A stretch of 64,000 bases of DNA from Rhynochetos jubatus (taxonomy: Eukaryota > Chordata > Aves > Eurypygiformes > Rhynochetidae), in NCBI GenBank assembly GCA_027574665.1, contig CM050656.1:2479001-2543000 (forward strand). Reading direction: 5' to 3'. The notes beneath the pieces are model-generated. The model did not search any database, was not told the origin of the DNA, and was given only the letters and a program-made list of their open reading frames with translations. A program made the position numbers and the translations under genes. This document shows, piece by piece, positions 1-13,000 of the stretch. How positions within the stretch are numbered: position 1 is the first letter of the stretch; each line of letters begins with the position of its first letter.

Positions 1-1024
1 TCAGCTCCCTTTCCATTATTCTTCTCATTAAAAATCCTTCCCCGTCTTTTTCCGTGGATACAGTGCGCTGCTTGATTTCATCTGGGATTCGTTTTTTCAT
101 TCTTTCTTTTTCCTCTTTGCGTTTCTTTTGCTTATATTATCAGATGATGCTTTTATTGACAAATGGCCTTCGAAAGGCGCTGTGAAACGCCTGCAGGTAC
201 TGCACTAGCCGGGCGCTTCCCAGACATCTGGCTTGGGAGCGGGTGGCTGCGGGCACCCCGAGTGCCCGAGCCCCGGCACCCACCGCTCGCAGCACCTTGC
301 ATGACAGTTTCTCAATGACAAAAAGGACCTCAAGGTGAAGGGCTGTCACCTCCTCTATTCAAAAGGGTTCATTTAACAGCTCAAAAAGCTGTTTTTCCCC
401 CCCACCAAGAGTTATTTCAGCAGTACCTGGTGTCTAACGTGGCTTTTGAGGCGGTGTGAGCGCAGGGTGGTGTAATGGGCAAGGAAAAAGCCCAGCGAGG
501 CATCTCCTGCTCTCTGTGCGTGTGTCTGTTCATCTGCGCGTTGTATGTCCTGGAAAGCAGCAGAAAATACCCATGTTTCACGGTCACGGATTTTGCACGT
601 GCGGTTGCAGCATCCCACCAGGGAATCGCTCGCTGCTGCTGTTGTAGCACGGCAGAGCCATCGCCGGAGGTGAAGAGGATAAAGGCGTGTTTGCCCAAAT
701 CAGCGCAGTTAGACTGCTGACGGAGTGCATGAACCAAGAAGCCTCTTCTACTCTAGACAAAAAAAAGAGAGAACCCCCCAAAATTCCTTACCAAGCGGGC
801 AAAACCACTCTTCCATCTGGGCTTCCATAGCTTTGCTTTCTGCTTTCTGTTTCCTACGGCACAACCAGAGTTTAAAAGCCCCCCTTTCCTTGCACGTGAA
901 CGGCTTGCAGCGCCTCGTCCCCTCCCTGTAGCGAGATAAATGACCTGCTCTGTGACTCACACTGTGTCCTTCTCTCTCCCTCTCCTTGACCTTTCCCATC
1001 CCGCTTCAACTCCTGGCCATACAG

Positions 1025-1084
1025 AGAATGAACAGCCTTCCCTCGTTTGGTTTGACAGAGGAAAGTTTTATTTGACTTTCGAAG
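1025..1084 (+). CDS. SGIP1: SGIP1 exon, linker into the mu-homology domain
   Basis: Encodes [19 protein letters not shown]. The acceptor is ccatacag and the donor is GAAG|gtaagt. The exon starts in phase 2 (its first two bases complete a Glu codon) and ends with a G that the next exon completes to Gly. Confidence 0.88.
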
Positions 1085-4000
1085 GTAAGTAGTGCATAGC
1101 ATACCCGGTAACGACTTGCTCCCCTTGCTCTTGCTCTCTGACTCCCAGGGTTTCCTTCCAAGGCTCCAGTCCGGCTTTCCGTGCAAAATGCTATGGCTAC
1201 TGAGATGACATCGCAAGTTCGACCAGAATAATTTTGATTTGATTTGTGCCATCTGTCCCAGTGATCTGTTTCCCTGTTTATCGATTAAAAAAACCCAAAC
1301 AAACCAAAACCCAAAAGAACATTCTCATACCGAGACTGCGGTGAAAACCAGAGAGCAAAACCGCTTGCACTGCCGAGGAACTTGACTCTGTCAACCAGGG
1401 CTTCTTTCTACTCTCCCTCGCAAGCTGATCGTTACCCTGAGAGGGCTATGGCACAGTGCCATTAATTAAAACCCAAAGGGTGATGGGTTCTCTGCCAAGC
1501 CAGGGTCCCCTGCCATCAGGTTTTTCCATGGCGAGGGGTCGTCAGGAGCATGCCGGCACTGCCGGCAAGCATAGCCCAAATGCCGGCAGGTTGTGCTGCC
1601 AGGCGGCTGGTCGGAGGCATTGGGGGGTTTTGGGGTCCCTCGCTGATGAGCAGGCGCTCTGGGGAGGAGGCAGGGGGAGGAGGAAGGTTCTGGGGCAGGC
1701 AGCAGCATATCTTGGAGAGGGCAGAGGCACGAGTGCTTGGGCGGCCAGCCCCGCTCCCAGAGCCCTTGGGGGAAGCCTCATCTCGCAGACACCGTGCCAG
1801 CGGTTTCCTTTAAAATACAAAAGAAAAGCCAGGAGGTTTGCTGGCAGCAGGAACAGGCGCTTTGAAACCTGGAGAAAGCGCTTTGAAGCTGTGGTGGTGC
1901 TTGCAGGTAGAGCTGGGCTGGGGCTGGCGAGGGGATGCCGGAGCACGGTTCCAGGGAGTCTCGCTCTCCATGAAGTGTCATCCTTAAAGCGTCCCCTCCA
2001 GCAAGCTGCCGAGAGGCCCAGGATTGCGCTGCCCGAATGCTGAGCCTGGTCTGCGTGTGTTCGTGGAGCTAAGCCCATTCTGGTGAGCAACGTGCCACAG
2101 CAGCAGTGGAAGGCAGGGATGGAGGTAGTGGGGACCAGGGGATTGGTTTCTTGTTTCTCTCCTTCTTGTCTTTTATTCGGCCACAGCTGTCAAGCTCTGA
2201 GGTCGCTGCTCCGATTTCCCCACTCTGACATTCCCTCTCTGACAGCAACACTGTCTCTCCCAGCTTAGACCTGGGAGGAGGCCAGGGAGAAACCACTTCT
2301 TCCCAATTCTCATTGCATTTTCCCTCAAAAAACCCTTCCTGGGTTTCCTTTCCCAGGTGCCAGCTGCCTGCCCAGAGCTTCAGGAAGAGCTGAGCACGAC
2401 AGGGCAGGGGTTGGCGAGGGCTGTGCCAGCTGGTTGCTGGGTTGAAGCAGCCACCTTCAAGCATTATCCCTCAGCACTGCGCATCCCCACTCACCCCCTT
2501 GCTCTGTTTCCCTCCCCTCTCGCTCAGTCTAGCACCAACACCGCAAGCACGGCTACTGTTTGGGGGGTTTCTTGTGGTTTTGGGTGGTTTTGAGGGGTAT
2601 ATTGAAGCTGAACTTCAACACGCTTCTCTCGGGAGGTGAAAGGAGATCTGCTGAGCTTGGCTTCCGTAGCTCAGGGCATGAAACGTCAGAAGAGAAATTA
2701 GCTTTTTGTTCCTGGGTTTGGGTTTTTTTGGGCTAAGATCCGTGTATTTGCAGAACATGGGTAGTTTGTTCATGTGTGAACAGGCGCAGCGCAGCTTCGG
2801 TGATGCTCTCCTGGATACACGGGCAGAACTGCGTGCCAGGACCACTGGCACTCTGCTGTCCTTGCTCCGTGTCTCTCTTTTCCACCTTTGTGCAGGGAAA
2901 AGTAAGGCAAATGAACCTGGTGCGCTGCTTATGGCTGATTCAAAGCTCCATAAAGTGGTTATTTTTTTCCTCCAGTATTATCAGGTCATTTTGCCAAAAT
3001 GAAAAGTTTCTAAAAATGACTGAATCACTGTGAAAAGCCAGATTTTTGGTGGAGGCGTGCCACAGTAACTAGACTTGTCTCTCAAGTTTCTGTGAAAGAA
3101 TTCTAGTGCTTAAAATAGATTATACTTTTCTTTTTACATTAAAGCTTTTATTTATAAAGTTGTTTAGTTTCTGAAGTCATTCTGTGTAGGTTCATGAGGG
3201 AAGAGCAGAGGGAACCGAGAACCCTGAACGCCAATTGCATCCACACGATTTTTATTCCAAGTCAGATCAGGAATGTGGAGGATGTTTTGGTGCTGTCGCT
3301 GTGCAGATGAACTCAGATTTGCAAAGACCAGCTGAGCCTGGCAATAGAGATACGTGAGATGAGCTGGTTTATTCTTGCACATGTGATTTTTCATTCTGGA
3401 GAAGGAAGAAATCTCATTCACATACAGAGAAACAGTGGAAGAAATGAGAGTCGGAAAATCAGGGAAAAGGCACATTGGTATGAGGTGCCGACCCTTCCTT
3501 CAGTGCTCCGGAGCAGGGTCTGGGCTAAGCCCAACTGCAGTCGGAGCGTGTATGTTTGGGAGGGTTTGTCTTTTCTCTCCCAAAGAGTAACGCTTGTATT
3601 CCCAAGGATTGCAAGCTTTGCTGCTGCTGGATGGCTGAATATCTTCCTCTCGCCTTCCCTGCCAAGGGAAGCCTGATATTCTCTGCCGGGTGATACCCCT
3701 GTTTTCACCCCCTGTAGCCGGTCTGCATTGATGGTTTGAATCTCATCGGTATTTCTGGGTGGGTGTGATGAGAACATCCCCTTTGCCTGCGTTTGGCTGG
3801 GTTTGGTGTGCCGGGGGGTTGTTGCTCTGGGTGTGGGCAGCAAGGACGCGCTCTCTGATAACCCAGCAGTGGTGTCTATGGAAAGAAATCATAAAAAATG
3901 TGTTACCCTGCCAGCCCGCAGTGCTGCCCTGCACCGTCCCCCCTACACACAGCCAGGGTTGCAGCCCGGCTGTGATAATCTGCGGGTTCGGTGGTTGTGG

Positions 4001-7000
4001 GGAGCTGCCGGTGCCTTCACGCGCGGCTGGCACTGGTGTGGAGTGTCTGCTCTTACAGGATGCTCCTGATGCATACCTGGGGGCTGTGTCCTCAAAAGTG
4101 GAAAGCTTGGGGAGCTGCATGCTGCCTGCCTGGGGTCATTAGGGTAATTAATGTGTGGGTGGTGATGGGTCTGTCGTGTGTGGGTGAGATCCTCGGTCTG
4201 CCGGTTCCCTGTGCCAGGACAGCATCATTATTCCAGGCTGTGGCTGAAATCCTTTATCCCCGTGAGTGTCTTAAGACATATGACCAAGAGGGAGATGGCT
4301 ACATTGATTTTTCACACCCTTTTAGGCTACGTTAGACATTCGAAGGGAAGATCTCAGCACCGGAGAGGCTCACCTGTGCCTCTGGGAGAGAGGGACTTTG
4401 CGTTTATACATTAAGGCACTGCCTGCACGGACCCATTTGTAAGGCGTGAGGAATGTTCATCTGCGAATGCCACATCTCTGCACAGTTAATATACCAAAAC
4501 TCAAAGTGGAATTTAAGTGACAGAAGTGCTTTGCCCAGGAGATGTTACAAATCCTGATTTCCTGCACCCTATTATTTACTCGCAGGAAATTTGCAGCGGC
4601 AAGCCAGGACCTTAGTGCAAGTCACACGAAACGATTGCTTAGATCCCAGGCAACGGGGCAGGGGTGGGAAACAGCAGATAAAAAACCAGAGGGGATTATT
4701 TTTAAAGCTAGCCCAGGAAGAAAAGCAGGAGCTCACCAGAAATCACGCTGCGTTTCGCTCAGTTGTTTTGCTGTCCCCTGGCCCCGCTGCCCTTCCCCAG
4801 GCCAGCAGTTAAGCTTGCCTGGCTTCCAGGCAGCACACACTGGCATGCTCTGGACAAAACCCTGGGCTGGATTTAATAGCCTCTTTCCCCTGCCTGATTC
4901 ATTCCCTGTAAATGAAGGTAACAGAGGAAGGGGGTGTCGGGATTGCTGGGAGAGCTGCCTCGCTGGCCACCTTTGCTTTTTAGTTTGGGGCAAAATGTGC
5001 TTAAGGTGATGTACAGGCTGTGATATAAAACAAACCCGTAAAATGGTGCGTTGCAAAAAAGGTTGAACTGGTGGTGCCAGGGCAGGGGTGGCACCTCTCG
5101 ATGACTCTTTTGGGTGCCTGGAGAAACAGCACCTTGCACAAGCAGACGCTGACCCCGGGCTCATGGGCAGTTTCCCAGGGGAGAGGGGAGGGCTTTGCTG
5201 TGCCACCAGCCCCGCTCGCTCTCCTCTCGGTGGTGGGCGCAGGGAGCGGGATGTTGCCCCCCCCACAGGGTCTTTAGCACACCTTGGGCTTCTGGTACGC
5301 CTGTGGTGATGCTTCCATCCTCGAAGGTTTTTCAGAGCCAGGCATTCCTGGCCAGCAAAGGGAAACCTGCTGTGGCCACGCAGCGCTGAATTATTTTAGT
5401 GTCTGTGGATACACAGCATGTCCGAAGCAAACTTCTCCTCTTTTCTTTTTAAATAAGGTAAATAAACCTTGGATTGATGGCTCTAGCTTTTGCTAGAGCC
5501 CCACGATCTCCTCTGTAGTCCCAGATTTGTGACGGTTTGCAGATCTGCCGTAGCGTATCGTGGGCTTTGCAGCCGTGCTGGCAGTTTGCCAGGCATGCTG
5601 GGTAGGAGAGGGGAGCGTGCCAGGGTTGCAGGGGTCCCCGCAGGTTGGGGTTCCTGCAGGCAGCATCACGGGGGGCTGCAGCCAACATCCAGCTTTCCCA
5701 CGGGCAGCCTGAGCTCTCCAGCCAAGGGAAGATGAACCTCCCCAGCCACTCTTGCCGGGGCCCAGAAACCTACTGCAAAAACTGTCATGCAAAGCCTGCG
5801 TGCGGCAGCCCCTCGGAGCCGTGCCGGGGGTGCCGCTGCCCCGCATGTCGCTTGTGCCCGCGGCTCCTCCGTTCTTTCCTTTGCTTGCTTTTGAAGGCGG
5901 AAAATCGATAACTTAAAAATATTTCTGAAGCCTTATCCAAAGCCTGGGGGACGACTTCTTACTGTTGGCCCATAAAGCTAGGCTGGGGGTCTTGCTGAGC
6001 ACCCCATGCCCCGGGGGGGAATGGTGCCATTTCTCTCTGCACATAAGAAGTAGAGGTTTCTGCTCTGTTGCAGGCTCGTCGCGGGGACCCAGCCCCCTCA
6101 CCATGGGGGCACAGGACACCCTGCCTGTCGCCGCTGCCTTCACGGAAACCGTCAACGCGTACTTCAAAGGGGCCGACCCAAACAAGTAGGTGCCAACCAA
6201 CAGGGTCTGGGGGTCGATATGGGGGTGTCCCAGAGTTGGGACCGGCTTGGGGTGTTGTTGAGGCTTTGGTGAGCGTCCTGAGCGATGGGGAGGGAGGAAA
6301 GGGGGTGCTCTGGGCTCGGCACACGTGTGCTGGGTCATCGGTGCTCTGTACCAGGTGGGTGTCCAGGATCAGGATGCGCCAGGGGCATCACCATGAGCAT
6401 CCCCATCCCTAGCAGGCTGTCAGCCTTTGCTGCTGTTTCAGCTTGCTCTGGTTTAGGACAATTTGGGGTGGTGGGTGGGAAGTGGGGTGCCAGTCGTCCC
6501 CTCCTGCTGTGTTTTGAGCCCCCTGTTTCCTCCCACCTCGGTCTCTGTGTCTGGTGCTGCAGGTGTATCGTGAAGATCACGGGGGAGATGGTGCTGTCGT
6601 TTCCAGCGGGCATCACCCGACACTTTGCCAACAACCCCGCTCCAGCGGTGCTCACCTTCCGTGTGCTGAACTACAACAGGCTGGAGCACGTCCTGCCAAA
6701 CCCCCAGCTTCTCTGCTGGTAAGCCCCCTCACCAGCAGCCCAAAGGCGGGCGGGATTGCAGCCTGCCCTGCCAAAACACATGGCCCTCATGCATCGTCCA
6801 TGGAAGCCTGCCCTGATTTTGGGAAGGAAACTCTCAAGCCCTTAAATATTTCCTCTGAGAGCCGTCCCTTTGCTGGTCAGAAGAGCATCGGCAGAGAGGA
6901 GCTAGCGCTTTGATGGGCTTTGCTCGTTTTGTGCTTCGCTCCGCTCATTAGACCTCCTGTCTGCAAAACGAGACGACCTACAGGTTGCATCTGCTGTGCC

Positions 7001-9525
7001 CCCCCTGGAGGTATCTGAGGACAAGTCAGCGATGCGTGGGAGGAGGCAATATTCCTACAAACATGGGATTAAATGCGGTCCCAGCTGGCGGCCAGCGCTG
7101 CTGCCCTGCATGCTTTGTAGAAAAGCTTTCTCGTGCCGCGGCGACTCACGCAAAGGGTTAATTCTCCCTCTGTGCAGTGACAACACGCAGAGTGACGCCA
7201 ACACGAAGGAGTTCTGGGTCAACATGCCAAATCTGATGACTCACCTAAAGAAGGTATCGGAACAGAAACCGCAAGCCACCTATTACAATGTGGATATGCT
7301 CAAATACCAGGTAGGGGTTTTTTTGTAAGACAAAATTATGCCAAAAACGTGCTCTTGAGTTATAGATGTAAAAGATGGTATTTTCCTAGCGCGGAGTGGC
7401 GATAACGTGAGCTGAAGGCATGCTGTCCCGCTAGTCCCTTCTGTATGTCACTAGATTTCCTGATTCAGTACAAACTTTCTATCAGAATACAAGGTGTTGC
7501 CTCCCCTGAAACCAAATGCAGTTACCGTGTCTGTAAAATGGGATTTTTCCCTTCACCCCTACAGAAACTAAATGTTTTTTCTGTCATTTTGGAAGGTATC
7601 TGCCCAGGGTATTCAGTCTACTCCATTAAACCTTGCAGTGAGCTGGCGGTGTGACCCTGCAAGCACTGACCTCCGCATTGACTACAAATACAATACAGAG
7701 GCAATGACCACACCGGTAGCTCTAAACAACGTCCAGTTCCTCGTCCCCGTCGACGGAGGAGTAACCAAACTCCAAGCTGTGCTTCCTCCTGCTGTCTGGT
7801 AGGAATTGCTCACCCTTCACACGCGCTCTTCGCACGAAACCCCGCTCCGATTGCTTTTTTCCTTGGTATTCCCGCAAGCGAGCGGTCAGAGCTGAACGCA
7901 TGTGTGCAGGCAGCAAATGTGCAGGCAGCAAAATAACAACCCATATTCTGTGTTTCGGCTCCTTTTATCCGGGGCTCCAAGGGATGCACAGCCATCTCTG
8001 CCGTAGGCGTGCACGTTTGCAGGAGGGAAGGAGGGCACGGCCCCGCTGCCTCTCGCCCATCACTCACCTGCAATGCAAGAGCAGCGTTTTCCTGCTCGGG
8101 TCCAACCCAAAGCCAAGCTCCGGGAATTACAGCCCTGGAAAGCGGCACCGCAGCTACTTCCCCAGCCCCCAGAGCCTTTAGCAAAATTCAAAGGACTCCT
8201 TCATAATTTCTTGTTTCCTACAGAAATGCTCTTCTTCATGTGTTTTTAGGAATGCCGAACAGCAAAGGATATTGTGGAAGATCCCTGATATCTCTCAGAA
8301 GTCAGAAAATGGAGGTAATCCTGAAAATGTGCATGTTATTAACTCAGAATATTTAAATCAGCCGCCGACCCGTTTATCATGCCTGCACACCAGCGCAGAC
8401 ACTCAGATTCCTGCTGGTGCTTGCTGAGGGAGCGATGCTGTTTGAGGCTGGGAGCAAAGAGCTTTGGAAAGTGGGGATGTGTGCTGCTGGTACTGTTTTG
8501 TCAAGCCCGTTGGCATCATCGAAGGGTATTAACCCACCGGGTTTGGGTGCGGTTGTTTGCCAAGTCCCCTGCTGCGTGCAAAGGCTGACGCCCCACGTTG
8601 CATCCCTGTCCGGGGGGTTACTGCAGCCTCCCACTGGTCACTTCTCTGCGTGTCACCCACTGCTTCGTATTGTTGGGGTGTAAAAATCTGCTGGGAGGAT
8701 GAGGGGGTTTGCCTCTGCCCCGCCCCGCCCCAGGGGATGCTGCTGGCTCAGGTGCCACCGTGGGAGGGCTTCACTTGCAGCACTTTGATCATCTCATTGG
8801 CCAAAGGTGACCCTGGGATGCACGATGTGCCTCTCCGGGCTTGTAGGGATCTCGTGCGGGACTTTTAAATTGCAGGTGTGGGGTCTCTGCTGGCCCGATT
8901 CCAGCTGTCAGAGGGGCCGAGCACCCCAGCCCCCCTGGCCGTGCAGTTCACCAGCGAGGGGAGCACGCTCTCCAGCTGCGACATCGAGCTCGTCGGGGCC
9001 GGCTACCGCTTCTCCCTCATCAAGAAGAGGTTTGCGGCAGGTAGGTGCCTCGGCGGCGGCTCCTTTTTGGGGTGGCCGTGTCCCTGACGGTCCCCTCCAG
9101 CCGCGCTGGCATGCCCAGGACTACCTGTGCTGTGTATTTGTTGACTGGTCGAGCCCAGCGGTCTCACCACAGCACGGTGTGATGAGTCTGGTCAGTGACA
9201 GAGGGGCAAAAGCTCCCGTGCATGAAATAAATCCTTACGAATTTCACGGGCTCGTGGGTCCTGCATAAAAGGTGAGGTCTGGGGGTCTCCAGGAAGGACT
9301 TTTTCCCCATTGCTGTGTAGGAATACAACTATTTTTCCTTTTGCCCCATTGCTGCGTGGAAAGACGAGTGTTTATTTCCATCTGCTGTCCATGCGTGGCA
9401 GCAGCGTGGCCATGGGTGCGGGGGCCAGCAGAGGCGGGTGGCCATCCTCTGGGGAGCCAGGGCTCCTCCCTCCCCGCTGCTGATTTCTGATCCCGTTTCT
9501 AGGTAAATACTTGGCCGATAACTGA
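1025..9525 (+). CDS. SGIP1: SGIP1, C-terminal part (8 coding exons; 5' end lies left of the window)
   Basis: Endocytic adaptor (SH3-containing GRB2-like protein 3-interacting protein 1). The family binds membranes and Eps15-type partners and acts in clathrin-mediated endocytosis, mainly in neurons. Exons join without a phase break: 1025-1084, 6074-6185, 6563-6718, 7178-7310, 7596-7798, 8250-8314, 8876-9040 and 9503-9525. They give 304 residues ending in KYLADN then TGA. This is the C-terminal mu-homology domain, the cargo-binding fold shared with AP-2 mu and the FCHO proteins. Recognisable stretches are [52 protein letters not shown] and [19 protein letters not shown]. The membrane-binding N-terminus and proline-rich middle are outside the window. 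DYNLT5 follows on the same strand, as in the mammalian order. FCHO1 or FCHO2 is the alternative, but both the residues and the neighbours favour SGIP1. Confidence 0.95.
1085..6073 (+). other. SGIP1 intron (5 kb), no recognisable gene
   Basis: Between two phase-compatible SGIP1 exons. The sequence is GC-moderate and without long conserved-looking frames. I see no CR1, RNA gene or other exon that I can support. The upstream stretch 1-1024 is likewise intron, and no further SGIP1 exon was recognised there. Confidence 0.7.
6074..6185 (+). CDS. SGIP1: SGIP1 exon, start of the mu-homology domain
   Basis: Acceptor ctctgttgcag, donor AACAA|gtaggt. Encodes [13 protein letters not shown] then the [18 protein letters not shown] strand and helix. 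The split AA|G codon gives Lys with the next exon. The in-frame TAG just after the donor shows that the splice must be at 6185. Confidence 0.93.
6563..6718 (+). CDS. SGIP1: SGIP1 exon, mu-homology domain
   Basis: Acceptor ggtgctgcag, donor TCTGCTG|gtaagc. Encodes [20 protein letters not shown] and the segment [18 protein letters not shown]. It ends in phase 2, and TG plus T gives Cys across the junction. Confidence 0.95.
7178..7310 (+). CDS. SGIP1: SGIP1 exon, mu-homology domain
   Basis: Acceptor ctgtgcag, donor TACCAG|gtaggg. Encodes [19 protein letters not shown] followed by [20 protein letters not shown]. Ends in phase 0. Confidence 0.95.
7596..7798 (+). CDS. SGIP1: SGIP1 exon, mu-homology domain
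   Basis: Acceptor attttggaag, donor GCTGTCTG|gtagga. Encodes [20 protein letters not shown], the block [20 protein letters not shown] and [20 protein letters not shown]. This is one of the most conserved parts of the domain. Confidence 0.95.
7903..7932 (+). repeat. 15-bp perfect tandem duplication in an SGIP1 intron
   Basis: The unit tgtgcaggcagcaaa occurs at 7903-7917 and again at 7918-7932. It looks like a recent replication-slippage duplication. No function is suggested. Confidence 0.85.
8250..8314 (+). CDS. SGIP1: SGIP1 exon, mu-homology domain
   Basis: A short exon too small to appear as a long open frame. Acceptor tgtttttag, donor AATGGAG|gtaatc. Encodes [20 protein letters not shown]. 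Phase is kept on both sides (TG|G for Trp in, G|GT for Gly out). Confidence 0.93.
8876..9040 (+). CDS. SGIP1: SGIP1 exon, mu-homology domain
   Basis: Acceptor aaattgcag, donor GCGGCAG|gtaggt. Encodes [14 protein letters not shown], then [20 protein letters not shown] and [15 protein letters not shown]. Third codon positions are strongly GC-biased compared with the flanking introns. Confidence 0.95.
9503..9525 (+). CDS. SGIP1: SGIP1 terminal coding exon and stop
   Basis: Acceptor cccgtttctag. Only seven codons remain (the last is split at the junction, then KYLADN) before TGA at 9523-9525. The exon continues as 3' UTR. Confidence 0.93.
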
Positions 9526-10062
9526 TAGAAGATTATGCAAGTCTATGGAAAATAATATGGAAAATACCCAAGGACTGCTGTGCGTGGAACGGGTTTTAAT
9601 TACAGTTTAAGGAAAATGAACTAAATCCTGCACTCGGGACATTGCTGTTGGAAGTGTGGACAACTTTCAGCATCTTTTTTCCTTGGAAAACACCGTCTTG
9701 ACCAGTCCTACAGTATTTACTTCTAGATGTAACATTGTTAATGGTTTTAAAATGTAATTATTGTATTTGTAAATTGTACTCATTCCAGTAAGGCTGTATT
9801 TTGGCAGTTAGACACTTGAGTTTTAGCATTTTACCATTCATGAAATGGATGTAATTTAAACTGTGGTATATAAATTTAATAGTAGTACTGTTGAATGGCA
9901 CAATGCTTACAGAGGTAGATTACATTTTGTCAATATATACGATTTAACTACAATACTGATAGCTGTTATGAAGGGGGTGCCTCGTAAAGAGAGAGTGGAG
10001 TAGAACCGACACGCTGATTTACTTTTCTTCAGCCCTTAGTATGTCTCACGGTGACAAATAAA
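9526..10062 (+). other. SGIP1: SGIP1 3' UTR, proximal form
   Basis: AT-rich non-coding sequence follows the SGIP1 stop. The first canonical AATAAA on the plus strand is at 10057-10062. It is the simplest candidate for a proximal poly(A) signal. A longer UTR form is possible (see findings). Confidence 0.5.
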
Positions 10063-13000
10063 AAGCTCTATCTTCGAGTTTAGCTGGTTGAACTGCAGAA
10101 AAATATTGCTGTAAATGTGGAGGTTCCTAATACAATCTCCCAGCAAAAATAAAACAGGAGTCCCAGCGGCACGTGCAGGGGGGACGGAGCGCTTCTCCTT
10201 GCCCCGTGCCCTGATATTTTGCAGAGATGCAGACAAGGCGATAAGCAGGCAAAGAGGCCGGGCAGCACCTCGAAGCTTACAGCCCTGACAGGAAAAGTGA
10301 CCTCTGTTTTTAAGGACACATTTCCCAAGCAGCCTCCAGATTTTTGGTTGCATTTCTACATTCCATTGCTCGCTTTTTTCATTGTTTTTTGGTTGTTTTT
10401 TTTTTACCCTCCATTTGTGAAAGGCCTGCAGGCTTTAAAAATGCTTTAAAGACATTCAGGATCCACCCATAAATGAAAGTCCTAAACTGGAGGCTGCAGG
10501 AGGAAAAATTGTCCCTCCCTGCTTTCCCTGAGGAGATGCGGGCTCGGAGCTGGGCTCCTGCACTGCGTGCTGCTCCTCTCTGTGCATTGCCTGTGCAGCC
10601 CGCAGGCTCTGATTTCTGGTTGGCTTTCTGAGAGCGTTTGTGGCATTAACAGAGTGGCATCTGCCAAGGGGACTGCTTGTTTTAATGGGAGAATTTGGCA
10701 ATATGGGGGAAAAAATGTAATCTTTTCAAAACGAAATGCAGTTGCTGTTCAGATGCACAGAGAAGCACAGGAGCATCTGCTGAACGGAGTGCTGGGGACT
10801 CTAGAAATGCGCAAGGTGACAAATAGTGCTAATTTACAGTCACAAATATTGCCAGGATTAGGCTTGTGCACTTGCATTGGAAAAATTTGTGTATGTTGGG
10901 AAGTGCTTTCTCGCAGAGCCATTTGGAGTGATGTAAGAAAACAGAAATCCATGCCCATCTTAAAAGAAAAAAAGGAAATCTGGAGATATTTCGGTTCTGA
11001 GATGACTCCCGGACCGAGATGTGTGTAAGAGGGTAGTTGAGTTATGTGTGCTCATGAAAGGTATCAACCCAGAAGGAAAAGCACATTTCAGTTATGCAAC
11101 TCCATACTTTGCAGTTTTTGAAAGCAAACCTGCCAGTACCCCTGGATGGAGTGTTCAAACTCCATTGCCCCTGAACTGGAAATATGTACAAACCGTGTAA
11201 CCTGTCCCTTTCTGATACAGGGCAACATCGAAGCATCAGTTTTTGCGTAATTGTTTCATGCTGTGTAGAATTGTTATAAACTCATACTTCCAAGAGAGAT
11301 CTATGTCACAATCCTGAAAAATAAGGATTTTATAATGTAAATATTACCAGAACATAGATATTTTACTTTATATTTCATTTGAAAGACAAGGTGTTTACAT
11401 TAGCGTTGGGTTTTTAAATGCTTTTTAAACAAAAAAAACCCATAACCCAAAGCTCCCAAGTTTGTCCCATTTGTGCTGTCCCACAGAACAGAGGTCACCT
11501 TTTCCAGGTGCGTGGCGGTGCTGGGGTGTAGCCCCCGTGGCCTGGCTAGAGAGATGAGAAAGTCCTGTGCCCTTCCCAGGGCGAATCGCCTGGCAGACCT
11601 GAATTCGATGTGCCAGCACGCGTGCAGACAGGGACCTGGTCCCCCTCCAGCCACCGCAGGCGACACAAACCAGCTATTTCCAACCTGTGACACCGTCACC
11701 AAAACCAGCGGACGGGGGCAGGTTTTTTGCATACTGCTTTTGCTGATTTTTCACATCGTATTTCGGTTCCCTAGGCGTTTGTTTGATCAGGAGCATTGAA
11801 CTGCATGTGCCTGCTTTCCCCTCCCCTACCCAGCACAACTGCCCTGCTGGACCCCTGGGCAAGGAAATGCAGCTCCACGTTGATGGTTTAGTTTTCCTGC
11901 CCTGTTTGATGCTTGAGCAGAGTGGCAGAGTTCCCCCGGGATGCTTGTTTTGTTGGGTGTTTTCTCACATGCTGTCCAAGCATGGCACCCCAGCTTTACC
12001 CACCGCGGGGAGGGAGAACAGACCAGTTGCATTTCTAAGTCTGAGGTGCAGGAGCCTGGTCTTTCTGCCTGGCTTTGCAAAGGCGTCAACAGAAAAATGG
12101 ATTATGGGCAGCAGCTTGGGACATATCAGACAAATTTAGAGCACCAAACAGGGGCATGTGGAGGGATATTTATCCTCAATTCCAGCTTCTGTAGTAGCGG
12201 CGAGAGGCCCTGGCTCTGGAGAAGGCACGGGAGATGCGCTGCCCTATTGCGTCCAGGGCACTGCAGCTCCACAGGCTTCACCTCCACTTTCAGCCAGGAA
12301 AAACTGTCTCTTCAGGGAATGCATCCGTTCAGTACTCCCTGCCCGCTAGCAGAGAGCAGCTACTCCAACGGGGAGTGAAAAAGGCAACAGCGATTCTGTT
12401 GCCTGTATCTCTAGAGCTAAGCATCAGCGCTGTCTTTGAGCATGGGACCCCGCAGATCTTTTGCCAAGTCAGGCTGAGGTTGAAACGGGGGCTCAGCCTC
12501 CCAGCACTGCCCAGTACCCCTTGACTCAGCAGCACTCAGATCTAAATGTCTGAGTGAAAAAAAAGAAGATAAATAAAGGAGGTGTTTAGATAATAAAGAG
12601 GAGTGAATGCACCAAAAGGCTGGTTACTCCTAAGGGCCTGTCTGTTTAGACTGTGCCCTCAGCCACCTCTCCCCCAAGAGATCTTCTTCTGGGGTCCCCG
12701 GTAGCTGCCAGCAAGGTCAAGGTGCCCGCTGACCGAGCAGGAGTGATTTTTCCCCACGGACACCTGCAGACTTGGGTCTTTAGATGTTAGGAACAGGATA
12801 TCTTTTTGTTTACAACTTTTCTTCTTCTGTTCGTTGCAAATATTCACGATTCTCAGCCGGCTTACGGTGCTCCTCACAGAAGATGCTTCAGACCAATTTT
12901 CTGTTTCAATGATATTAATAACGATAAAGTTGCTCAATAGTATGAGATACTACCAGATAATAAGCATTTCATTTGGCATTTGCATTTGTTCTTAAATATC

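Noticed and set aside
1456-2043. Open frame of 195 codons on the plus strand in SGIP1 intron
   Set aside because: GC-rich intronic sequence with no family resemblance. The opposite strand is equally open, and there is no splice context.
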